Made by a program: the position numbers and the translations under genes | Origin: Saposhnikovia divaricata | Taxonomy: Eukaryota; Streptophyta; Magnoliopsida; Apiales; Apiaceae | Direction: 5' to 3' | Assembly: GCA_036435485.1 (NCBI GenBank) | Contig: CM071598.1 | Span: forward strand, 196,891,148-196,955,147 | DNA: 64,000 nt | Notes under the pieces: model-generated | What the model saw: only the letters and a program-made list of their open reading frames with translations | The model's database searches: none | What the model was told of the DNA's origin: nothing | Shown here: piece by piece, positions 60,973 to 64,000 of the stretch | Layout: each line of letters starts with the position of its first letter | How positions within the stretch are numbered: the first letter of the stretch is position 1

Positions 60973-62689
60973 ATGGCAGATGGCGACCGCGCTCCAGCTT
61001 CGTCATTCTCTATGTCCGAGGCGATGGCCAAGAGAGCTTTAGCCAAAACATTGCGAGGTAATCTTCGACTGAATCCCCCTAGATATATTGATCGTCGATT
61101 TGATTCTTTAATTGACTTGTTGAGTACCATGAGGGATGCATTTCCCAACAACTCTGAATTAGCTGCGTATCATAGTCTGTGCAAGTTCGACAAGCAAGAT
61201 GTCGAAAAGATTAAGGAGTTATATGGCTTCCCGGACGCGATCAAGGTTTGCCTTCCTGGCTTAGCCGATAGAACCTGTAATTGGCACCCAGAAAGGTTAT
61301 GTGTCTACAAGGGTGCCCTTGAAGCAGGCCTGAGATTCCCGGTAGACCAGTTCATCATAAGGCTCCTAGCGGAGCTTCAGGTTCATCCCTGCCAATTGTA
61401 TCCCAATGCATGGCGGTTGATTATCATCTTCATGCTGAGATGTCGAGATCTAGGTATCGAACCAACTACTACAATGTTCCGAAGCATATTCGCCACCAAG
61501 AATTCTTCTGAGATTCAGAAGGGATGGGTTACTATTCAGCATAGATCCAATGTTCCACATATTGTGAATGCCTTTTCATTCCCAGATTCCCATCACTACT
61601 GGGACAGAGAGTTCGTGATTCTGGTATGGCGTGGTGGCGACTGGGGCCAATTCTTTATGTCTAAGTTTGGGGAAGTGCATGATGCTACGCACTTTGTATG
61701 TGATCTTGACGAAAAGGAGCTCCTTGATCGTGATAGACTACTAGCTGACGACGGCCATACTCACTACAAAGTTTTATTAACCGAGAAGAGACTTGTAGAA
61801 GCTGGCCTTAGCTTACTTTCTGCTGATGGTAATTTTTTACCTTCATATTATGAACTCTGTTTGTTCTTATTCCGATATCTTTTTTGTTGCCATTTCAGTT
61901 GCTGAGGAGATCGACAGTCGGCCCGAGAACCAGCCAAAAGTTACTAGAAGGATGATCAAGAAAGCCGCGGCGGCTTGCATTCAACCTGGGCCGAAGATCC
62001 CTCAGTTCCTGTCGGGATGCTCTTCGAAGAGATCGCGGAATGCTGACGGGAGAGTCAAGACCCCCTTCATCCCTGGTTGGGGGATTTGTGAGCAAGATTC
62101 TGTCTTGGGATGCCCAGAGTCAGCCTTGGATTGGTCCAAGTTCAGCATCACTCCCCCCGACCTTTTGACAGTAACTGCCGGGGACAAATTTGATGAAGCA
62201 GAGAAACTCGGAGCTCAAGCCCTATATCAGGTTTCCAATCTTTCATCCTAGAAGTAGTGTTTTCACTTAACTTGTGACTATAATTGTCTCATTGCTTCTT
62301 TGTTTCAGGCAAATGCCCAGTTCCAGGCTAGCACTCGGCTAGGTCGTGCATACCGAGATGAGAATGTGGCCTTGAAGAAGGAGAAAGCAACTCTTGATGA
62401 GAAATACCAAGACTTGGAGTCCAGGGCCATCCGGGCTGAAGCTGATGCTCATTCTCTGCAGAGACAGTATGACTCCTTGTATAACAAGAGGGCAGTAGAC
62501 TGCAAGCTAGTGGTGAAAGCTTACCAGGAGTCTGAGGATTTCTTTCAGCTTATAGATAAGCATGACGATGAAGTACACCCGGGTATCATGTCTGTTGGCT
62601 GGGATCGAGCCATCAATGCTGTGAGTAAGAGGCACCCTACTGTGGTTTTCCTGAGGGACTTTCCAAGTCCTTACTGTCAAGTTGCTTAG
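60973..62689 (+). CDS. Antisense accessory ORF of the Tat-type element (putative gypsy-type transposon domain), three exons
   Basis: Exons 60973-61828, 61899-62230 and 62309-62689 join in phase (introns of 70 and 78 nt, both GT-AG) to give 522 aa, ended by TAG. Residues about 95-290 (GLRFPVDQFIIRLLAELQVH, QLYPNAWRLIIIFMLRC, then FSFPDSHHYWDREFVILVWR) match what I know of the Pfam family Transposase_28, 'putative gypsy type transposon'. Exon 3 is a coiled-coil-like stretch (ENVALKKEKATLDEKYQDLE). Despite its name, the family is carried by Tat-type LTR elements; its function is unknown. It is convergent with pol and has its own TATA box. The frame continues past the TAG at 62687-62689 to 63073 (separate entry). 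Confidence 0.75.
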
Positions 62690-63073
62690 GGCGCCGAGGC
62701 CCTCCCAGTAGCTCAAGCTTCGGGCTCCGGCTCTAGGGGAAGTCATCGCCGTTCCGGTTCCGGTTCGAGGGGTGTCCGAGCAGCTGTGGATGGCTCAGTT
62801 TCCATGGATCCTCGAGGGAAACGACCTATGACCATGCAGAAGGGGAGAGTAGTTCGTCAAGCAGTCCCCTCAAACAAGGTAGTTGAAGATAGCTCATCTT
62901 CCGAGGAGGAAGAGGTTGAGGCGATGGAAGTGATAGCTCCACCAGTGGCGGTAGCCGAACCGGGTAAAGGCCATGCTGAGGAAAGCTCTGAGGAAGAGAG
63001 TGATGAGGAGGAGAGTAGCGAGGAAGAGACCGATGAGGAGGAGAATGACGAGGAGGATTCCTCGGATGAGTAG
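62690..63073 (+). pseudogene. In-frame continuation of the antisense ORF beyond a TAG, acidic tail
   Basis: Directly after the TAG the same frame stays open for 127 codons. It first encodes a Ser/Gly/Arg-rich linker (ASGSGSRGSHRRSGSGSRG), then a tail of nearly pure Glu/Asp/Ser from about 62890 to 63072, closed by TAG. It is most simply the true C-terminus of the protein, separated by one nonsense mutation. An internal ATG at 62786 could start it separately, but that is less likely. Confidence 0.6.
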
Positions 63074-63485
63074 TTGGGATCGCTTCGGGCCTTGCATGGC
63101 CTAGCTTAGCCGTATGTGGCTTTTATTTCTAGTATTTCAATCACGGTCCTTCGTGATTAAACTTTTATTTGGTTTAAATGATGTAACCCTAACTGTTGGC
63201 CCTTCGGGGTCTTTATTTATGCACTTGTTTGTTTTATTCGTATGTTCATTTATTTTCGGTACTTGGTCTTCCTAGACTCACACTCAACAGGTGCTTGGTA
63301 CATAAACAAAACATAGAATCATAAAATGGAAAACAAGTTTGCATTAATAACTCAAAAAGGGTTCAACCCTTACACAGCTCATTATTGTCCTACTCGGGGC
63401 ATCAAAACCCTGGGATGGTTTCATCGAACCTTATTTCTACTTCTCCTACTAGATAAATAAAAAACTACATCCTCGCAGAGGCAGC
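63074..63485. other. Spacer between antisense ORF and pol
   Basis: About 410 bp between the two convergent stops. No ORF; presumably holds the 3' ends of both transcripts. Confidence 0.5.
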
Positions 63486-64000
63486 TTAAACATAATAAAT
63501 CTTGAGGTTCAAGGCATGCCAAGTACGGGGCACCTCAACCCCGTCCAAGGTCTCCAACTTATATGATCCTCGTCCCAACGTCTTCCTGACTCGATACGGC
63601 CCTTCCCAGTTTGGGGCTAGTTTTCCTTTCTGGCCAACTCCAGAAGCCTTGATCTTTCTCAGAACCAAATCACCTTGCTGAAAGAACCTCTCCTTAACCC
63701 TGTGGTTGTAATAGAAGGATGCTTTCTTTTGATGCTCCGCATTTCTGGCGTTTGCCTCGTCCCTGACTTCATCAATCAGATCTAGGGCGAGCTTCATACC
63801 TTCTTCATTTGTCTCAGGTTCAAATGCCTCCACTCGAGGTGATGCATGCATGATCTCCAGTGGCACAACTGCCTCAGCTCCATAAGCTAGCAGAAACGGG
63901 GTTGCTCCTGTGGTCACCTTGCAAGTAGTGCGATAAGCCCAGAGTATAGGCAGTAACTCGTCTACCCAAGTGCTCCTTGAGCGTTCAACCCTTTTCTTAA
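63486..64000 (-). CDS. Ty3/gypsy pol, integrase C-terminal part (Tat lineage), partial
   Basis: The frame is open from the window end (encoding RSRSTWVDELLPILWAYRTT) through GATPFLLAYGAEAVVPLEI to WEGPYRVRKTLGRGSYKLET and a stop at 63486. This is the end of the integrase core and the C-terminal DNA-binding part of a gypsy polyprotein; GATPF..AYG.EAV is typical. The rest of pol and gag lies beyond 64000. No frameshift was seen in this portion. Confidence 0.9.
   Translation of the reverse strand, partial: KKRVERSRSTWVDELLPILWAYRTTCKVTTGATPFLLAYGAEAVVPLEIMHASPRVEAFEPETNEEGMKLALDLIDEVRDEANARNAEHQKKASFYYNHRVKERFFQQGDLVLRKIKASGVGQKGKLAPNWEGPYRVRKTLGRGSYKLETLDGVEVPRTWHALNLKIYYV

Overview
This is a plant nuclear window, almost certainly from a eudicot. 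It has intron-rich genes, AT-rich non-coding DNA, and plant-specific families: an F-box gene, an oil-body-type class 3 lipase, a class XI myosin, and plant LTR retrotransposons. I cannot name the species from sequence alone; an asterid such as an Apiaceae is a guess. All exon models below were built by hand from splice signals, reading phase and family similarity.

Layout. 1-210 is a MITE-like fragment. 362-1687 is an intact single-exon F-box gene (+). 4064-6560 holds a Helitron-type 3' end, a 0.3 kb tandem duplication and a foldback element. 6872-10077 is a non-autonomous PIF/Harbinger-like transposon (TTA target duplication). It was itself hit by a 2.2 kb concatemer of two miniature LTR retrotransposon (TRIM) types, flanked by ACTCT. 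10598-12797 is a five-exon OBL1-type triacylglycerol lipase gene (+). 13251-15740 is a decayed paralogue of the F-box gene and its 3' flank. That flank carries a Mutator-like insertion whose empty site survives downstream of the intact F-box gene.

17574-45676 (-) is a complete myosin XI gene, closest in my judgement to myosin XI-I. It has 38 exons and encodes 1,514 aa in 28 kb. Its introns carry an Emigrant-like MITE, an element lodged in a (TA)n tract, a hAT/Tourist-like MITE, direct duplications and GA/CT microsatellites. One intron (18024-17944) is GC-AG, 81 nt long, in frame and stop-free.

45680-56800 has no gene I can support. It is a graveyard of short TIR elements (two Stowaway-like, several 0.8-1.1 kb MULE-like or foldback elements). 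56803-64000 is nested LTR retrotransposons, both on the minus strand. A Ty1/copia-type 3' LTR with a stub of internal sequence is interrupted by the 3' half of a Ty3/gypsy element of Tat/Retand/Grande type. The Tat element shows the end of integrase, a convergent antisense ORF with its own TATA box and two introns, a tandem-repeat-rich 3' UTR, a polypurine tract and a 3' LTR; it continues beyond the window.

The host genes (F-box, lipase, myosin) are functionally unrelated neighbours. The interest lies in the nested mobile DNA and in two expression features: the in-frame GC-AG intron of the myosin, and the intron-bearing antisense gene inside the Tat element.
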